In this document: in pieces, positions 62,193 to 64,000 of the stretch
Numbering within the stretch: position 1 is the first letter of the stretch
Layout of the letters: every line of letters starts with the position of its first letter
NCBI RefSeq assembly: GCF_001263355.1
Contig: NZ_LGYO01000009.1
Span: 1 to 64,000 of the forward strand
DNA: 64,000 bases
Reading direction: 5' to 3'
Source of the DNA: Acetobacterium bakii
GTDB lineage: Bacteria > Bacillota > Clostridia > Eubacteriales > Eubacteriaceae
Made by a program: the position numbers and the translations under genes
The notes under the pieces: model-generated
Told to the model about the DNA's origin: nothing
Seen by the model: only the letters and a program-made list of their open reading frames with translations
Databases searched by the model: none

Positions 62193-62996
62193 TTATTTTA
62201 TGTTGCCAAAGATGCCATCTCGATAGGCACCGATGTATTCCATACAGTATTCGTCGTCGCCCAGCAGAGCTTCAGTGGCAAAGATGATGCCCATCAGATC
62301 ACGGTTGGTTGGATCCAGAATGGCACTGTCCATGCCGGCATTCATAGCTAAAACAGTAAAACCCATATTGACCATTTTACGCACTGGCAGGTTAAAGGAA
62401 ATATTACTTACTGCCCCGGTGACATGGATGGTCGGATACTGTGTTTTTATTTCCCGGATCACTTCAGTGACCATGCTGATCCCTTCTTCGGATGTGCAGA
62501 GCATTTCAATTAATGGGTCGATGTGCATTCGGGATGGATTGATTTTATATTCCTGCACCTTTGCCATCAGGTCCGAAAATACGTCCAAACGGTCTTTGGC
62601 AGTCTTGGGAATGCCCTTGTCACTGTTTAGCAGCGCAACGCATTCCCATGGGGTATCAGCGATTGCTTTAAATGCAGCTTCAATTTTATCACCTTCCAAA
62701 GACACAGAATTGAACAGTCCAGGTTTGTTACAGTAGTTCATGGATTCGATGCAGGTGTACACGTTGGGGCTGTCTACTGCAATGGGGATTTCTGTCACTT
62801 CCTGTACCAGGTCAATGAGCCACTTCATGGTTTCCAGTTCAATATCATCGTCCACTGAAGCACAGACATCAATGAAATTGACACCAGCTTCAGTCTGAAT
62901 TTTCGCAAGATTTCTTATGAAATCAGCATTCCTTTCTGCAATGGCTTTTGCGACAGATGGAATCGCTCCATTAATTTTTTCTCCGATTATAATCAT
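62193..62996 (-). CDS. methylcorrinoid:tetrahydrofolate methyltransferase (MtvA-like)
   Basis: 267 residues. Pterin-binding/dihydropteroate-synthase fold: GEKINGAIPSVAKAIAERNA at the N-terminus, GVNFIDVCASVDDD, IPIAVDSPN, SVSLEGDK and GAVSNISFNLP. It passes the methyl group from the corrinoid protein to tetrahydrofolate, feeding the Wood-Ljungdahl methyl branch. First gene of the operon, with a strong promoter upstream (63142-63170). GGAGGTTAGAAT precedes the start. Confidence 0.88.
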   Translation of the reverse strand: MIIIGEKINGAIPSVAKAIAERNADFIRNLAKIQTEAGVNFIDVCASVDDDIELETMKWLIDLVQEVTEIPIAVDSPNVYTCIESMNYCNKPGLFNSVSLEGDKIEAAFKAIADTPWECVALLNSDKGIPKTAKDRLDVFSDLMAKVQEYKINPSRMHIDPLIEMLCTSEEGISMVTEVIREIKTQYPTIHVTGAVSNISFNLPVRKMVNMGFTVLAMNAGMDSAILDPTNRDLMGIIFATEALLGDDEYCMEYIGAYRDGIFGNIK

Positions 62997-63082
62997 ATTC
63001 TAACCTCCAAGTTTTTTTTCTAAAAGCTGTTTTACATAATGTATATCCATAAAATTGATTCTAAACACTGTTTTGGGTGCTA

Positions 63083-63094
63083 CTTGTATACACC
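63083..63094. promoter_or_regulatory. candidate GntR/UTRA operator
   Basis: TTGTATACACCA contains the 8-bp palindrome TGTATACA, as often bound by GntR-family regulators. It lies just downstream of the operon promoter and upstream of the first gene. A related TTGTATACA is at about 25519. Confidence 0.35.
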
Positions 63095-63141
63095 AGACTC
63101 TATAAAAAAATAATGCATCGCTACATATTTTTCTTGATTTG

Positions 63142-63170
63142 ATATTATCACCATATTTACGAAATGTCAA
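63142..63170 (-). promoter_or_regulatory. sigma-70 type promoter of the methyltransferase operon
   Basis: On the minus strand, TTGACA (63165-63170), a 17-bp spacer and TAATAT (63142-63147). It would give a ~140-nt leader that includes the candidate operator. Confidence 0.75.
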
Positions 63171-63217
63171 CAGTATTTAAATATTTATTTTAAGACCTTA
63201 CTGACTTTAAGATCGTT

Positions 63218-63931
63218 TCACAATTGCTTGAGAAAGCTTTTATTTGATACGCCGCTAAGCTGCATATATTCTTTTCGGTAATAAACCGTTATTTTCCCGA
63301 TAAGTTTTTCGTATTGATCATAATAGGATTCCTCGACTGCCAGTATTGGTGTAAGAAGTGGAATTTTTAAATTTTCGGCAACAAAAGAAGACGCTTCTTC
63401 ACCAAAAATTTTAAGTTTGCGATTTCGGGTGAAAGCTTCTAATATTTCTGTTAGTTGATCTGGATCAGAATACTTTGCCTGTTTTTTTGAGGAAAGCTCT
63501 TTTCGATAAAATAGTTTATAAAGTGTTAGCGCCGCGGGTATATTCCCCATATAAATCAGTTGCGAAAGACAAAATGTTTTGGCTGTTTTCGGATCTGTTT
63601 CCGAGATTGGAGGTGCAAAGTTAAAAACAGTGAGCTGTTCGATTCTAATTTGGTCTCGTTTCTCCCCCATATACACTAATTCAGTGGGATTGAATGAGAG
63701 TAAGTATTTATTATGTTTCGAGACATTAACATAATAACCCACGCGTTGAATCGCATAAAGATAGCCTTTATTCACTAACTCATTTAATGCTTTTTTCACT
63801 GATGATTTACTCGTATCATAAATCTGACAAAATTCGGATTCCGTAGGGAGTTTGTCTCCGGGTTTTAAGGTATTGCTTTTTATTTTTTTGATTACATCCT
63901 CTTGAATCACTTGGTAAATTTGTTGTTTCAT
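63218..63931 (-). CDS. GntR-family regulator with UTRA domain
   Basis: 237 residues. An N-terminal winged helix (IKSNTLKPGDKLPTESEFCQ, then TSKSSVKKALNELVNKGYLY) is followed by a UTRA ligand-binding domain from ~75 onward. Lies directly upstream of the corrinoid methyltransferase operon on the same strand, and probably represses or activates it in response to the substrate. AGGTGAAT precedes the start. The last 70 bp of the window beyond it hold nothing recognised. Confidence 0.88.
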   Translation of the reverse strand: MKQQIYQVIQEDVIKKIKSNTLKPGDKLPTESEFCQIYDTSKSSVKKALNELVNKGYLYAIQRVGYYVNVSKHNKYLLSFNPTELVYMGEKRDQIRIEQLTVFNFAPPISETDPKTAKTFCLSQLIYMGNIPAALTLYKLFYRKELSSKKQAKYSDPDQLTEILEAFTRNRKLKIFGEEASSFVAENLKIPLLTPILAVEESYYDQYEKLIGKITVYYRKEYMQLSGVSNKSFLKQL

Positions 63932-64000
63932 TTATTCACCTATTACAGAATCTCCTTCGATAAGACAATTTTGATAATGGCAGTAAAGCTGTCCCCAACC

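Overview
The window looks like chromosome from a low-to-moderate GC anaerobic member of the Bacillota, most likely an acetogen of the Eubacteriaceae such as Acetobacterium. This is inferred from content only. It holds corrinoid-dependent methyltransferase systems (a non-pyrrolysine MttB homologue with BCCT betaine-type transporters, and a UroD-type methyltransferase / corrinoid protein / methyl-THF transferase set), ChW-repeat secreted proteins, NPKTG-sorted surface proteins, strong GGAGG ribosome-binding sites, and many long perfect hairpin terminators. No rRNA, tRNA, CRISPR array, intact IS element or prophage was seen.

Layout. 0-13 kb: sodium/proline symporter putP, a degenerate duplication with a large palindrome, an NPKTG-anchored surface protein, rsgA, a Y-family polymerase, a MoaE-like gene, a ThyA-family gene, a second truncated-looking NPKTG protein, then housekeeping genes (DUF924, YjjG-like phosphatase, GDPD). 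13-23 kb: flavoprotein, Bcr/CflA exporter, ftsH with a TetR regulator and matching palindromic sites, ABC-F protein, GNAT enzymes, glutaredoxin-zinc ribbon fusion, class I aldolase. 23.9-27.8 kb: a visibly more GC-rich catabolic island (BFD-like [2Fe-2S] protein, DAO-type FAD oxidoreductase, AraC regulator, ornithine cyclodeaminase-family protein). 27.9-36.6 kb: class I terpene-synthase-like protein, CAP and SGNH secreted proteins each with three ChW repeats, a UvrA paralogue and a QueG-like iron-sulfur protein. 36.8-47 kb: a large chemoreceptor, then the sigma-54 activator, MttB homologue and two BCCT carriers. 47-57 kb: mixed genes, a cobalamin riboswitch ahead of an orphan EutP-like GTPase, alpha/beta hydrolase, nitroreductase, and several small or broken ORFs. 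57-58.4 kb: NapH-like membrane ferredoxin. 58.6-64 kb: a minus-strand corrinoid methyltransferase operon under a GntR/UTRA regulator.

How they work together. The best-supported system is at 40.2-47 kb. Two near-consensus sigma-54 promoters diverge between the MttB homologue and the first BCCT carrier, and a PAS/AAA+ GAFTGA activator sits next door, so uptake and demethylation of a quaternary amine are probably co-induced. The second methyl-transfer system (58.8-63.9 kb) has all three classical components of an O- or N-demethylase. Both would feed methyl groups to tetrahydrofolate and the Wood-Ljungdahl pathway; the cobalamin riboswitch fits corrinoid-centred physiology. Four dispersed copies of a ~65-bp intergenic repeat and several unusually long perfect inverted repeats are structures the genes do not explain. 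Where an internal ribosome-binding site shows the longest reading frame is over-extended, the start given here has been moved.
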